Numbered from the stretch's first letter, positions 10,210-19,877 are shown. The stretch: DNA of 64,000 nucleotides from Gottfriedia acidiceleris (GCF_002128425.1 NZ_NESS01000001.1:496001-560000), one strand, 5' to 3'. Program-made: numbers and translations. Notes: generated by a model from the letters alone, not told the origin.

Positions 10210-10305
10210 TTTTTCTCCTCTTTTTTCTACAATTACTACATATTAATATTTTGTTGAACTGGAAATGGAATCGCAGCTAAGTTTTTGACAATTTAGTGAC
10301 AATAC

Positions 10306-11523
10306 TTAAGCATGCTTATATTCTAATTTCCTCATTACGAAATAGACCAAAAAGTGTCCTGTACCAAATAAACACATTAATATTGGAATAACTTGTTCTG
10401 GTTGAAATATTGAAGTACATACAATGAAAACTGCAATAGAAAACATTCTACCGCTATTTAAATACACTTCACGTATAACGATATATTCCACCCTATATTC
10501 CCTGGCCTTATACGATTTTCCTATTATATCATATGTTAAAGATAAGTAAGGTACTAAAATGATTGGATATGCTAAAGAAATTATTGCACCGTATATCATT
10601 AATAATGGAAATGTAATTTTAAAAGCGATTACAAAAACAGCGCAGAATAGTAGAAAACCACCTATAAATATAGCTTTCATTCGAAAATTTTCTTTTATAA
10701 TTCTTGTAACAATATAGTAGGTAATAAAGCTAATTAACGATGTAATTAATCCGTATTTCCCTAATGCAAATTCACTTCCGGTAGATAAGAAAATATAAAT
10801 CGAAATAACAAACATAAAAATCCCTTCACGAATCCCCTGAAAGAAATTAGCATTTGTTACTTTCCGCCAATTGTCATTTAATTTTCTTTCTTGAATGACG
10901 CGCTTAATATTGAATTCACTATCAAGTTCCCGTCTAATTAAGAAACAACTTAAGACAACTGCACATATAAATAAAATAACTGCAGCGAGAAACACAAAAT
11001 GATAACCTTTATTTCCGATCATTGAAGAGATAATCGCTCCAGCTATAAATGGGCCAAGCATTCCCGTAAATGAATTAATTAGCCCTAAAAAACCATTAAA
11101 AAATTGTCTAGTTTCTGGTTCAGTAACTTCAAACGTTAATAAATTAAATGCTAAATAGTAACAACCATTTCCAATTCCTAAAATCGCTCCAATCAAAATT
11201 GTTGCTAATAATGTCTTCGTTTCAAATAGTAAAACGACTATGTAGAATATTGCTAAAAAAGAAATACCCACTCTTAAAATGACAACGCGATCAATTGTTT
11301 TAGCTAATCTACCTGCTATTACAAATGTAAGAGCTTGAAAAAAAGCGATCGAAAATTGATACGAAGCAATTGGTAAATAACTATTTGATTGCTTCCACAA
11401 ATAAACATTTACAAATGTGCTAGATAAAGCTGTCGCTAAATTTAACAATCCACCAACACTTAGTAAAAGAATTAAATCTTTATTTAAATCTACGTCACCT
11501 ATTAAAAATTTCCACTTACTCAT
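10306..11523 (-). CDS. yqgE: MFS family transporter, YqgE-like
   Basis: 405 residues with about 12 hydrophobic segments, the normal size for a major facilitator. It starts MSKWKFLIGDVDLNKDLILLL and lies between pbpA and sodA, the same place as yqgE in B. subtilis. The GRLAKTIDR stretch (about 76-84) corresponds to the family loop 2-3 motif. Substrate and direction are unknown. The gene is close behind sodA, but a terminator separates them. Confidence 0.85.
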   Translation of the reverse strand: MSKWKFLIGDVDLNKDLILLLSVGGLLNLATALSSTFVNVYLWKQSNSYLPIASYQFSIAFFQALTFVIAGRLAKTIDRVVILRVGISFLAIFYIVVLLFETKTLLATILIGAILGIGNGCYYLAFNLLTFEVTEPETRQFFNGFLGLINSFTGMLGPFIAGAIISSMIGNKGYHFVFLAAVILFICAVVLSCFLIRRELDSEFNIKRVIQERKLNDNWRKVTNANFFQGIREGIFMFVISIYIFLSTGSEFALGKYGLITSLISFITYYIVTRIIKENFRMKAIFIGGFLLFCAVFVIAFKITFPLLMIYGAIISLAYPIILVPYLSLTYDIIGKSYKAREYRVEYIVIREVYLNSGRMFSIAVFIVCTSIFQPEQVIPILMCLFGTGHFLVYFVMRKLEYKHA

Positions 11524-11590
11524 AATATACTCTCCTTTGTCTCATGAACTAGTTTTCCGAGTAAATGAAAATTTATCCTTTTTTTAAACA

Positions 11591-11623
11591 AAAAAAAACA
11601 CTACTTAAATAAATTAAGTAGTG
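11591..11623 (-). terminator. Terminator after sodA
   Basis: Stem CACTACTTAA / TTAAGTAGTG followed on the minus strand by about ten T residues, just after the sodA stop. Confidence 0.9.
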
Positions 11624-11637
11624 CCATTTTTTGTTAA

Positions 11638-12246
11638 TTATTTAGCAGCTTGGTATAATTCTTCTACTTTTTCCCAGTTTACTACATTCCAGAATGCACC
11701 AACGTAGTCAGGGCGTTTGTTTTGGTAATTTAAGTAGTAAGCATGCTCCCATACATCTAAACCTAAGATAGGAGTTTTGCCTTCCATTAATGGTGAATCT
11801 TGGTTAGCTGTGCTAGTCACTTCTAATTCACCGTTGTTTACTACTAACCAAGCCCAACCAGAACCGAAACGAGTTAATGCAGCTTGAGTGAAAGCAGCTT
11901 TTAACTCATCTAAGCTACCGAATTTAGCGTTAATTGCTTCAGCAACTTCACCAACTGGAGTGCCAGTTCCTTCTGGAGTTAATAAAGTCCAGAATAAGCT
12001 ATGGTTAGCATGTCCACCACCATTGTTACGTACAGCTGTACGGATACCTTCTGGAAGTGCATCTAAGTTTGAAATTAATTCTTCAATTGAAGAAGCAGCT
12101 ACTTCTTTACCTTCTAAAGCAGCGTTTAAGTTTGTTACATATGTATTGTGGTGACGAGTGTGGTGAATATTCATTGTTTCTTTATCAAAGTGTGGCTCTA
12201 ATGCATCATAAGCATAAGGTAATTGTGGTAATTCAAATTTTGACAT
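11638..12246 (-). CDS. sodA: Superoxide dismutase (Mn/Fe)
   Basis: 202 residues from the ATG at 12246, identical in length to B. subtilis SodA. That start has a GGGAGG ribosome site; a longer in-frame reading to 12315 adds a non-homologous 23-residue leader and is rejected. Metal ligands are visible: the HHTRHH segment (first His, about 27), the second His in [10 protein letters not shown] (about 77-86), and Asp and His in [15 protein letters not shown] (about 164-178). It dismutates superoxide in the cytoplasm. Gly/Trp context favours the manganese form, as in other Bacilli. Confidence 0.96.
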   Translation of the reverse strand: MSKFELPQLPYAYDALEPHFDKETMNIHHTRHHNTYVTNLNAALEGKEVAASSIEELISNLDALPEGIRTAVRNNGGGHANHSLFWTLLTPEGTGTPVGEVAEAINAKFGSLDELKAAFTQAALTRFGSGWAWLVVNNGELEVTSTANQDSPLMEGKTPILGLDVWEHAYYLNYQNKRPDYVGAFWNVVNWEKVEELYQAAK

Positions 12247-12426
12247 TTTTAATTTCCTCCCAAAGATAATAGTGAATTTCAATTTAAAGTTATCAAATAA
12301 ACTGAAAGATTTCAATAGTAATGCTCACAAAAGGGAAAGAAAGTAAAAAAGATTAATTTTTGGAAGTAAAAATTTTGATTAAATGATGTAGTCATAGAAG
12401 ATTTAATATCATCATTCGTTAATTTA

Positions 12427-12474
12427 AAAAGTAAAAAAGTCTTCAACATGATAGTTGAAGACTTTTTTACTTTT
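12427..12474 (-). terminator. Terminator of the tRNA operon
   Basis: Perfect 21-bp stem (left arm 12427-12447, right arm 12454-12474) with a 6-base loop, directly downstream of tRNA-Ser on the minus strand. Unusually long and perfect for an intrinsic terminator. Confidence 0.8.
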
Positions 12475-12476
12475 AA

Positions 12477-12565
12477 GGAGTAAGAGGGATTCGAACCCCC
12501 GCGGGCTGTTACACCCCTGTCGGTTTTCAAGACCGATCCCTTCAGCCGGACTTGGGTATTACTCC
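12477..12565 (-). tRNA. tRNA-Ser (anticodon UGA)
   Basis: 89-nucleotide class II tRNA with acceptor arms GGAGTAA / TTACTCC, a long variable arm and anticodon TGA in the loop CTTGAAA. The TTCGAAT T-loop is intact. No CCA is encoded. Last gene of a three-tRNA operon. Confidence 0.95.
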
Positions 12566-12577
12566 ATAATAAAATAT

Positions 12578-12654
12578 TGGTAGCGGCGGAGGGAGTCGAA
12601 CCCACGACCTCACGGGTATGAACCGTACGCTCTAGCCAGCTGAGCTACACCGCC
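12578..12654 (-). tRNA. tRNA-Met (anticodon CAU, elongator)
   Basis: 77 nucleotides including an encoded CCA end. Anticodon CAT in the loop TTCATAC, D-arm GCTCAGCTGGCTAGAGC and T-loop TTCGACT. The sequence resembles the Bacillus elongator tRNA-Met (GGCGGTG start), not the initiator. Confidence 0.94.
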
Positions 12655-12666
12655 AAACTATATAAA

Positions 12667-12741
12667 TGGCTCCGCAGGTAGGGTTCGAACCTACGACCAC
12701 TCGGTTAACAGCCGAGTGCTCTACCACTGAGCTACTGCGGA
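12667..12741 (-). tRNA. tRNA-Asn (anticodon GUU)
   Basis: 75 nucleotides with encoded CCA. Acceptor TCCGCAG / CTGCGGA, anticodon GTT in the loop CTGTTAA, T-loop TTCGAAC. First gene of the Asn-Met-Ser operon read on the minus strand. Confidence 0.95.
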
Positions 12742-13033
12742 ATAATTTGCATTGTCCTTAAGACAATATTTAATTTATCATCTTTCAAACGAAACGTCAA
12801 TACTTTTTATTATTTTTTTTTATTTTAATTTATAAAACTATTTTTTAGTGAAAATAAATTGTTTTTTTTAAAAGCCAGACTTAAATTCTTTCTCTCCCTA
12901 TCCTTCTCTTATCATTTTAATTAAAGTTTAATATTCAATTTCAAAAAAAAGATTATAATATACAAAATAGCCCGAAAGTTACTTAATAAATTTCGGGAAG
13001 TGAAATAACATTAAAATAAGAAAGGATGAGTTT

Positions 13034-13792
13034 ATGAATATATTTAAACAATTTTGGTTTAGTTTATACTCTCCAAAAACAATATCAAGATATAGACTCC
13101 AAAAAATCGGTAAAACTATCTTTTTTCTTTTCCTACTAGCAATTTTATATACTCTTCCAGGTTTCTTTTCATTTGAAAAAAATGTGAAGCTTCAGGTGAA
13201 CAATGTATCTGATTTGCTTAAAGATAATATTCAGTCGATTTCTTTAAATAAAGGATCTTTAACAATTAACGACAATACGCCATTCGAACGAAATATCGGC
13301 GAATATAAGTATGCTTTTTATCCAAATGAAACGGTTATACCTTCAAAATTAAAAAATGAACAGTTTGCCGTTGTTGTATTAAAAAATAGAGTAGTTATTA
13401 AAAATGATAAAGGCGAGCAAGATTACCCTTACCCTTCATTAAATTCTACTGAAATAAACAAAGCGGACGTTTCGAAATTTATTAACAATATAAAAGAAGC
13501 TCTTCCAGTATTTTTAATTGCATTATTTTTTCTATTTTATTTAGGGTCATGTATTTTCATATTTATAGTTGCTACATTATTAGCGTTTTTAACAGCTTTA
13601 TTTAAGTCAACTAAGCATTTGCCGTTTAGACAGCGCTTTGCAATGGTTTCGTATAGCTTAACATTACCTACTGTCATCTATTTGTTGCTAGGATTTTTGA
13701 AAATAAATATTCCATTTCAAACGTTAATTTTTATTTTGATTACAGTTGGTATGTACACATTAACAATTAATAATTTACCTTCCAAAAAATAA
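13034..13792 (+). CDS. yqgB: DUF1189 family membrane protein, YqgB-like
   Basis: 252 residues beginning MNIFKQFWFSLYSPKTISRYR, the typical DUF1189 opening. One membrane segment lies near residues 28-46, an extracytoplasmic domain spans about 50-150, and three to four more membrane segments fill 155-250. The function of the family is unknown. It has an AGAAAGGATG ribosome site and a good terminator at 13801. The position after sodA matches B. subtilis yqgB. Confidence 0.85.
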   Translation: MNIFKQFWFSLYSPKTISRYRLQKIGKTIFFLFLLAILYTLPGFFSFEKNVKLQVNNVSDLLKDNIQSISLNKGSLTINDNTPFERNIGEYKYAFYPNETVIPSKLKNEQFAVVVLKNRVVIKNDKGEQDYPYPSLNSTEINKADVSKFINNIKEALPVFLIALFFLFYLGSCIFIFIVATLLAFLTALFKSTKHLPFRQRFAMVSYSLTLPTVIYLLLGFLKINIPFQTLIFILITVGMYTLTINNLPSKK

Positions 13793-13800
13793 TGTTTACT

Positions 13801-13829
13801 GAAGTGTGATTTTACACTTCTTTTTTTTG
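13801..13829 (+). terminator. Terminator after yqgB
   Basis: GAAGTGT / ACACTTC stem followed by eight or more T residues. Confidence 0.9.
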
Positions 13830-13911
13830 TTAAAAAATTTATAAGTACAATCTCCTTAGTAGGAATATTCGTTGTGGACAAGCATATAGTCTACAAAAGG
13901 AGTGATTATTA

Positions 13912-14244
13912 ATGAAAAAAATAGCTTTTTTACTCGGTTCTTTATTGCTTGCATATATAATATTCTTTGATCTACAAGTAGGGACAATCCCAACTAAAAA
14001 TATTGCTACAGTAGCAAAAGCATCAAAATCAGAAACAAAATCAACTTCACTTCCAAAATATGAAAAAATTCAAGTGAAAAACGGTGACACTGTTTTAGGA
14101 ATTATCGAAGATCTTAACCCTGATTTTAACCAGCCAATCAGCCAAATCACAAAAGATTTTAGTGCGTTAAACGATGGACTATCACCTACTAAAATTCAAA
14201 GTGGAAAATCATATAAATTCCCAATTTACTCTTCCAAAAAGTAA
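13912..14244 (+). CDS. yqfZ: LysM-like extracytoplasmic protein YqfZ
   Basis: 110 residues. An N-terminal signal or anchor segment (about 4-24) precedes a short linker and a LysM-like domain (about 57-108; IQVKNGDTVLGII at its start and SGKSYKFPIY at its end). LysM domains bind glycan in the cell wall or spore. It lies directly upstream of ispG, as yqfZ does in B. subtilis. Ribosome site AAAGGAG. A wall-bound role is inferred from the domain only. Confidence 0.82.
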   Translation: MKKIAFLLGSLLLAYIIFFDLQVGTIPTKNIATVAKASKSETKSTSLPKYEKIQVKNGDTVLGIIEDLNPDFNQPISQITKDFSALNDGLSPTKIQSGKSYKFPIYSSKK

Positions 14245-14360
14245 AATTTGTGTTATATTTCTTTAGAACCAGTTGATAAAATGAGTAATCATGAAGAAAA
14301 TATGATAATGTAGAGATATAAAAAATAGAAATAAGTTATTTTTGAAGGAGCGAGTTACTC

Positions 14361-15461
14361 GTGAACGAAATTACACATAGAAGTAAAACACGTGCAGTTA
14401 AAGTAGGTAATGTAGTTGTTGGTGGAGCAAATGAAATTTCAATCCAAAGTATGACAACAACAAAAACACACGATGTTGAAGCAACAGTTGCAGAAATTAA
14501 ACGACTTGAAGAAGCTGGATGTCAGATTGTTCGAGTTGCAGTACCAGACGAAAGAGCTGCAAATGCAATCGCTGATATTAAAAGACAAATTAACATACCA
14601 CTTGTTGCAGATATACATTTTGATTATAAATTAGCCTTAAAAGCAATTGAAGGCGGAATAGATAAAATAAGAATTAATCCAGGTAATATCGGTCGTAAAG
14701 AAAAAGTTGAAGCAGTTGTAAATGCTGCTAAAGCAAAAGGAATTCCTATTCGTATCGGTGTTAATGCTGGTTCATTAGAAAAACGTATCTTAGAGAAATA
14801 TGGTTACCCAACTGCTGATGGAATGGTTGAAAGTGCACTACATCATATTAAAATCCTTGAAGATTTAGATTTCCATGACATCATCGTCTCTATGAAAGCA
14901 TCAGATGTAAACCTAGCAATTGAGGCTTATGAAAAAGCTTCAAAAGCATTCAATTATCCCCTACATTTAGGTATTACTGAATCAGGTACTTTGTTTGCAG
15001 GTACAGTAAAGAGTGCTGCTGGTTTAGGTGCTATCATTAGTAAAGGGATCGGAAATACTATGCGTATCTCTTTAAGCGCAGATCCAGTTGAAGAAGTAAA
15101 AGTTGCAAGGGAATTACTTAAATCATTCGGTTTATCATCAAATGCAGCGACATTAATTTCTTGCCCTACATGTGGTCGAATCGAAATTGACTTAATTAGT
15201 ATTGCAAATGAAGTTGAAGAATACATTTCAACTCTAAAAGTACCAATTAAAGTTGCCGTACTTGGATGTGCAGTAAACGGTCCTGGAGAAGCACGTGAAG
15301 CAGACATTGGTATTGCTGGAGCTCGTGGTGAAGGATTACTATTCCGCCACGGAGAAATCGTTCGTAAAGTACCAGAAGAAACAATGGTTGAAGAACTAAA
15401 ACGTGAAATCGACATCATTGCAAAAGAAAAACTAGCTGAACTAGAAGCAGCAAAAGGTTAA
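14361..15461 (+). CDS. ispG: 4-hydroxy-3-methylbut-2-enyl-diphosphate synthase
   Basis: 366 residues, Gram-positive length. The N-terminal TIM-barrel part starts [12 protein letters not shown]. The C-terminal [4Fe-4S] ligands are visible as SCPTCGR (about 269-275) and [10 protein letters not shown] (about 304-313). It makes HMBPP from MEcPP in the non-mevalonate isoprenoid route, with IspH (33390) acting next. The start is a GTG at 14361 behind GAAGGAGCGAG. It is monocistronic with a strong shared terminator. Confidence 0.96.
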   Translation: MNEITHRSKTRAVKVGNVVVGGANEISIQSMTTTKTHDVEATVAEIKRLEEAGCQIVRVAVPDERAANAIADIKRQINIPLVADIHFDYKLALKAIEGGIDKIRINPGNIGRKEKVEAVVNAAKAKGIPIRIGVNAGSLEKRILEKYGYPTADGMVESALHHIKILEDLDFHDIIVSMKASDVNLAIEAYEKASKAFNYPLHLGITESGTLFAGTVKSAAGLGAIISKGIGNTMRISLSADPVEEVKVARELLKSFGLSSNAATLISCPTCGRIEIDLISIANEVEEYISTLKVPIKVAVLGCAVNGPGEAREADIGIAGARGEGLLFRHGEIVRKVPEETMVEELKREIDIIAKEKLAELEAAKG

Positions 15462-15469
15462 AAATAATG

Positions 15470-15503
15470 AAAAGGTTAAGGATTCTGATCCTTAACCTTT
15501 TTT
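15470..15503. terminator. Bidirectional terminator between ispG and cysA
   Basis: AAAAGGTTAAGGAT / ATCCTTAACCTTTT, a perfect 14-bp stem with A and T runs on both sides, between two convergent genes. Confidence 0.92.
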
Positions 15504-15518
15504 GTTCTTCCTATCTTA

Positions 15519-16601
15519 TTAAATCGAATAATCTTGTGGGATAAATACCTTCAATTCATTAGGACGAACAAATACCCTTTCTCCTAGTTGAATATTAAGT
15601 TCGTAGAACAATTCGTTCATGAGTTCGATTTCAACATAATCATTTGTATCCTCCCGTAGGACTTCCACATATACTATCGGTCCTACAGCATGAATATGCG
15701 TTACGATTGCACTGATTGAAGTTTGATTGGTTTCAAATTTTTCGATTGTAATTTGATGAGGGCGCACATAACCTGTAACCTCGTTATGTTCTTTATGTTC
15801 TTGTTCAACTAATTCTGGTAATGGGATTTCTAATCCTCCACTTATTAAGTTTCCCTTATTTATCCTTCCATGAAACAAATTAACTTTCCCAAGAAAATCA
15901 TAAACAAACGGACTTGCTGGGGTATGATAAACTTCTTCAGGTGTTCCAATTTGTTCAATCGTTCCACCATTCATAATGACAACTCGATCTGCAACTTCAA
16001 GTGCTTCCTCTTGATCATGTGTTACAAATATACTAGTAATATGAATTTCATCATGGAGTTTACGTAACCATCTTCTTAAATCTTTTCGAACTTTTGCATC
16101 TAATGCCCCAAATGGTTCATCTAATAATAAAACACTTGGTTCAACAGCCAAAGCCCTAGCTAATGCAACACGTTGTCTTTGTCCACCAGATAATTGAGAA
16201 GGAAATCGATTAGCAAAGCTTTCTAATTTTACTAATGATAGTAATTCCATCACTTTCTCATTAATTGTTCTTTTAGAAGGACGTGTAGCTCTTGGTCTTA
16301 CTTTTAAACCAAATGCGATATTATCAAAAACGGTCATGTGCTGAAATAAAGCATAATGCTGGAATACAAATCCTACATTTCTTTCTTTTACCTGTACATT
16401 TGCTACATCCTGATCTTCAAAAAATATTTCACCCAAATCTGGATTTTCTAAACCAGCAATTATACGCAATAATGTTGTTTTACCCGACCCAGATGGACCT
16501 AATAAAGCAACCAATTCTCCTTTTTTTATCTTTAAATCAATTCCTTTTAAGGCAGTTTCATTATCATAGCTTTTTATTACATTTGAAACTTTAATTGACA
16601 T
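15519..16601 (-). CDS. cysA: Sulfate ABC transporter ATP-binding protein
   Basis: 360 residues from the ATG at 16601, which has AGGAGAGG at 7-8 bases; an upstream in-frame extension to 16643 overlaps the permease gene and lacks homology. Walker [10 protein letters not shown] (about 35-43), signature [14 protein letters not shown] (about 136-149) and Walker [13 protein letters not shown] (about 156-167) are present, followed by a TOBE-like C-terminal domain with the CysA-typical GYVRPHQI (about 261-268). It powers sulfate or thiosulfate import. Last gene of the minus-strand operon sbp-cysT-cysW-cysA. Confidence 0.93.
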   Translation of the reverse strand: MSIKVSNVIKSYDNETALKGIDLKIKKGELVALLGPSGSGKTTLLRIIAGLENPDLGEIFFEDQDVANVQVKERNVGFVFQHYALFQHMTVFDNIAFGLKVRPRATRPSKRTINEKVMELLSLVKLESFANRFPSQLSGGQRQRVALARALAVEPSVLLLDEPFGALDAKVRKDLRRWLRKLHDEIHITSIFVTHDQEEALEVADRVVIMNGGTIEQIGTPEEVYHTPASPFVYDFLGKVNLFHGRINKGNLISGGLEIPLPELVEQEHKEHNEVTGYVRPHQITIEKFETNQTSISAIVTHIHAVGPIVYVEVLREDTNDYVEIELMNELFYELNIQLGERVFVRPNELKVFIPQDYSI

Positions 16602-16612
16602 ATAATCCTCTC

Positions 16613-17494
16613 CTAATGTTTCTCTTCCTTTAGAACTTTCCATTCAATAATATTTTTTATAATTAATGTCAGAATCGCAAAAATAGACATAAGTGACGCA
16701 ACTGTATAAGCTTGTGGAAATTGGTACTCATTATATAAATTTTCAATATGAAGTGGCATTGTAATTGTTTCTCCGCGAATATGTCCAGATACAACTGATA
16801 CAGCACCAAATTCTCCTACCGCTCTTGCATTACACAATATAACCCCATACAAAAGTCCCCATTTAATTTTCGGAAGTGTCACCTTCCAAAAAATATGCCA
16901 TCCATTCGCACCAAGAGTTAGTGCAGCCTCTTCTTCAGCACTTCCTGTTGCCTGCATAACTGCAATTAATTCTTTTGCTACAAAAGGCAATGTGACAAAA
17001 ATTGTTGCTAAAACAATTCCTGGGGTTGAAAAAATGATTTTCAAATTATGTTCCTTTAACCAACCACCAAAAATCCCATTATTCGGACTAAATAAAAGAA
17101 CAAATAAAAATCCTGCTACAACCGGAGACACTGCAAAAGGCAGTTCAATTAAAGTTAATAATAAATTTTTTCCTTTAAAATTAAATTTCGTTGTAGCCCA
17201 CGCAATCGAAACTCCAAAAATCGCATTTAGCGGAAGCGTAATAATCGTTACCATAAACGTCAATTTAATTGCTGCTAATGTCTCATCGTTTACAATCGTT
17301 TCTTTATAAACTCCAAAACCATCTTGTAACGCCTTGATAAAAATTGATACTAATGGAAGAAATAAAAATATGGCTAAAAAGAGAATGACAATACCGATTA
17401 AAATAATTGGTACTATATTGAAGCTTAATTTTGATTTTTTCTCTGTACTAGCATTCACTTCTATTTTTCTCTCAATCTTAAACTCTCTTTCCAT
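16613..17494 (-). CDS. cysW: Sulfate ABC transporter permease CysW
   Basis: 293 residues, six membrane segments. The permease EAA loop is [24 protein letters not shown] (split here: [12 protein letters not shown] at about 188-199), and [17 protein letters not shown] (about 225-241) is the CysW signature. It forms the membrane channel together with CysT. The ATG starts 3 bases before the cysT stop region, so translation is probably coupled. Confidence 0.92.
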   Translation of the reverse strand: MEREFKIERKIEVNASTEKKSKLSFNIVPIILIGIVILFLAIFLFLPLVSIFIKALQDGFGVYKETIVNDETLAAIKLTFMVTIITLPLNAIFGVSIAWATTKFNFKGKNLLLTLIELPFAVSPVVAGFLFVLLFSPNNGIFGGWLKEHNLKIIFSTPGIVLATIFVTLPFVAKELIAVMQATGSAEEEAALTLGANGWHIFWKVTLPKIKWGLLYGVILCNARAVGEFGAVSVVSGHIRGETITMPLHIENLYNEYQFPQAYTVASLMSIFAILTLIIKNIIEWKVLKEEKH

Positions 17495-17496
17495 TC

Positions 17497-18327
17497 TTAA
17501 CCTTTACCCCCTTGAACAAAAGCACGATTTGCGTATCTTTGAAAAATACTAATGATCAATAAGAGCAAGAAAGAAGTTACTAATAACACAACTGCAAGTG
17601 CGGTTGCACCTGAGTAATCATATTGCTCTAATTTTGTCATAATTAACAAGGGTGTAATTTCAGTCTTCATCGGCATATTTCCAGAAATAAATACTACAGA
17701 CCCATACTCACCTAATGATCTGGCGAATGCTAAAGAAAATCCAGTCAATAATGCTGGTAAAATCCCTGGGAAAATTACTTTCCAAAATATTTGAAAACGG
17801 TTTGCACCTAGACTTGCCGCTGCTTCTTCAACATCTTTTTGAAAATTTTCAAGAACTGGTTGAACCATTCTAACCACAAATGGTAATCCGATAAATGTGA
17901 GAGCTATAATAATCCCGAGTGGTGTATAAGCGATTTTGAAAGAGAAGAACTTTCCAACCCAACCATCTGGGGAATACAATGTTGTTAAAGTAATACCAGC
18001 AACTGCAGTCGGTAATGCAAAAGGTAAATCAATAAAAGCATCTACGATTCGTTTTCCAGGAAAACGATAACGTACAAGTACCCAAGCAACTAATAAACCA
18101 AAAACAGCGTTAATAATCGCAGCAATAAATGCCGTTCCAAAACTAACTTTATAAGACATTAGTACTCTATGCTCACTAACTATTTTTATAAATTTAGCCC
18201 AACCTATATCGAAAGAATGTAAGAACAGCATCGAAATCGGTAGAAAAATAAAAAAACTTATATATAATATTGAGAATCCAAACGTTAATCCAAATCCAGG
18301 TAGGATTCTTTTTCGCTTCTTAAACAA
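17497..18327 (-). CDS. cysT: Sulfate ABC transporter permease CysT
   Basis: 276 residues, six membrane segments, with the EAA loop DVEEAAASLGANRFQ (about 173-187) and the CysT-typical ARSLGEYGSVVFISG (about 209-223). The start is a TTG at 18327; AAGGAGG lies 11 bases upstream, a slightly long spacing. It is the first permease gene and is preceded by leader copy B (18360-18485), which separates it from the binding-protein gene. Confidence 0.91.
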   Translation of the reverse strand: MFKKRKRILPGFGLTFGFSILYISFFIFLPISMLFLHSFDIGWAKFIKIVSEHRVLMSYKVSFGTAFIAAIINAVFGLLVAWVLVRYRFPGKRIVDAFIDLPFALPTAVAGITLTTLYSPDGWVGKFFSFKIAYTPLGIIIALTFIGLPFVVRMVQPVLENFQKDVEEAAASLGANRFQIFWKVIFPGILPALLTGFSLAFARSLGEYGSVVFISGNMPMKTEITPLLIMTKLEQYDYSGATALAVVLLVTSFLLLLIISIFQRYANRAFVQGGKG

Positions 18328-18359
18328 GTTGTGTCAAACCTCCTTAAAATAAAAAATCA

Positions 18360-18485
18360 AAAGAAAACTCGCCAATTGACGAGCCTTTTAGGCGAAGACT
18401 AGAGACGTAGTTGCACTTATACTTTATTCCTAGAATTGGCTACTACGCCTGTGTATTCTTCTTCGTTGCCAACTTTCATAAAGTG
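18360..18485 (-). promoter_or_regulatory. Duplicated structured leader, copy B (before cysT)
   Basis: About 126 bases in the gap between the binding-protein gene and cysT, related to copy A at 19711-19841. The two share an identical 24-base core (18403-18426 here), plus CCTAAAAGGCT and CGAGTTTTCTTT. In copy B the stem TTGGC / GCCAA closes a hairpin. GGCGTAGT in its loop/3' arm can pair with ACTACGTC in the core. A terminator-like hairpin CTCGTC / GGCGAG plus TTTTCTTTT ends it. It matches no riboswitch class I recognise. A dispersed palindromic repeat is the alternative. Confidence 0.6.
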
Positions 18486-18563
18486 AAATAAAGAAGACTT
18501 GGCCTAAGCATTAGAAAATCGTCCTATAAATTCCAGCGTCCTCCATTTTTTTCAATTTCGTAA

Positions 18564-19613
18564 TTATTGATAAATTTGGTCAAATACTCCACCATCATCA
18601 AAATGCTTTGATTGAGCTTTACTCCATCCTCCGAAATCTTTATCAATTGTTAACAATGGAAGGTTTGGATATTGTTTACTATATTTTGCGAGAACCTCTT
18701 TATCTCGAGGACGATAATAATTTTCTGCAATGATATTTTGCCCTTCTTTACTATAAAGATAAGATAAGTAGGCCTTAGCCACTTCTTCAGTCTTCTTTTC
18801 CTTCACATTTTTATCAACAAGGGCAACAGGTGGCTCAGCTAAAATACTAATCGAAGGATAAACAATTTTATATTTCCCCTCACCTAATTCCTTCACTGAA
18901 AGTAATGCTTCATTTTCCCATGCAATTAATACATCTCCAATTCCTTTTTCAACAAATGTAGTTGTTGAACCACGTGCGCCAGTATCTAATACTGGAACGT
19001 TTTTATATAATTTTTTCATAAATGCTTTTACTTTTTTCTCATCACCATTATATTTTTTGTCTGCATAGCCCCAAGCAGCTAAATAATTCCACCTTGCACC
19101 ACCTGAAGTCTTAGGATTTGGAGTAATTACTTGAACTCCTTTTTTCGTTAAATCATCCCAATCCTTAATATTTTTTGGATTTCCTTTTCTTACTAAAAAA
19201 ACAATTGTTGATGTATAAGGAGTTGAATTGTATTCAAATTCTTTTTGCCAATTAGGGGATATTAGTTGTGCCTTTTCATTGATCGAGTCAATATCATATC
19301 CAAGAGCTAGTGTAACTACATCGGCATCTAAACCGTCAATTACTGCCCTAGCCTGTTTACCAGAACCACCATGAGACTGTTTAATTGTAACTGTTTGGTC
19401 ATGTTCTTTTTCCCAATACTTACTAAAAGCTTTATTATAGTTTTCATATAATTCACGAGTTGGATCATAAGATACATTTAACAATTCAACATTTTTATTT
19501 GCCGCTACAGTATTAGTAGTCTTAGATTTATCGTCCTTCAAAGTCGCATACAATACTCCGGAAACTGCCAATACAACAACTACCGAGCTAATAATCCATT
19601 TCTTTGCCCCCAC
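18564..19613 (-). CDS. Sulfate ABC transporter substrate-binding protein
   Basis: 349 residues of the Sbp/CysP type. One N-terminal hydrophobic segment (about 6-24) is followed by the mature domain with family phrases [19 protein letters not shown] (about 45-63), [17 protein letters not shown] (about 79-95) and [19 protein letters not shown] (about 164-182). It captures sulfate or thiosulfate outside the membrane. No lipobox cysteine is visible, so it looks membrane-anchored or secreted, unusual for a Gram-positive binding protein. The start is a GTG at 19613 after GAGAGGGG. It is flanked by both leader copies. Confidence 0.92.
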   Translation of the reverse strand: MGAKKWIISSVVVVLAVSGVLYATLKDDKSKTTNTVAANKNVELLNVSYDPTRELYENYNKAFSKYWEKEHDQTVTIKQSHGGSGKQARAVIDGLDADVVTLALGYDIDSINEKAQLISPNWQKEFEYNSTPYTSTIVFLVRKGNPKNIKDWDDLTKKGVQVITPNPKTSGGARWNYLAAWGYADKKYNGDEKKVKAFMKKLYKNVPVLDTGARGSTTTFVEKGIGDVLIAWENEALLSVKELGEGKYKIVYPSISILAEPPVALVDKNVKEKKTEEVAKAYLSYLYSKEGQNIIAENYYRPRDKEVLAKYSKQYPNLPLLTIDKDFGGWSKAQSKHFDDGGVFDQIYQ

Positions 19614-19710
19614 AATGATTTGCCCCTCTCAAATTCAATTTTCCGATTTTTATTTGTACCCTTCTCGACATTTCAACACATTAAAATCTCCCCTTTTAAG
19701 GCACAAATAT

Positions 19711-19841
19711 AAAGAAAACTCGTCGATTCCTTAGCCTTTTAGGTAAAGGCAATAGACGTAGTTGCACTTATACTTTAATCCTAAAATTGATAGCTACATC
19801 GAGTACTCATCATCGCTACCAATTTATCCTTTTTTAAAGTG
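19711..19841 (-). promoter_or_regulatory. Duplicated structured leader, copy A (before the sulfate-binding protein gene)
   Basis: About 131 bases starting 98 bases upstream of the binding-protein start. The core 19754-19777 is identical over 24 bases to copy B. Predicted pairings are ATTGGTAGC / GCTATCAAT (hairpin), TTGCACTT / AAGTGCAA (outer closing stem) and GATGTAG / CTACGTC (alternative or tertiary pairing). Compared with copy B, hairpin columns change from T-A to C-G, G-C to A-T and G-T to G-C, and the alternative pairing keeps its pairing through two further changes. This pattern suggests selection for RNA or DNA structure. Function is inferred, not shown. Confidence 0.62.
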
Positions 19842-19842
19842 C

Positions 19843-19877
19843 AAAAAGACCCTTAACTAATGAAAAATAGTTAAGGG
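19843..19877 (-). terminator. Terminator-like hairpin inside the 5' leader of the sulfate operon
   Basis: CCCTTAACTA / TAGTTAAGGG stem followed on the minus strand by TCTTTTT. It lies about 40-75 bases downstream of the predicted minus-strand promoter and upstream of leader copy A, so it may attenuate the operon. On the plus strand it would face the NAT gene promoter region, where no gene ends. Confidence 0.65.

Noticed and set aside
12312-12605. 97-codon minus frame across the tRNA genes
   Set aside because: It runs through tRNA-Ser and the tRNA terminator; no ribosome site or homology.
14954-15418. 154-codon frame antisense to ispG
   Set aside because: A shadow of the conserved ispG codons; Ser/Pro-rich composition typical of antisense frames.
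18360-19841. SAM riboswitch or T-box for the sulfate operon leaders
   Set aside because: The conserved SAM-I core and the T-box TGGNACC sequence are not present in either copy.
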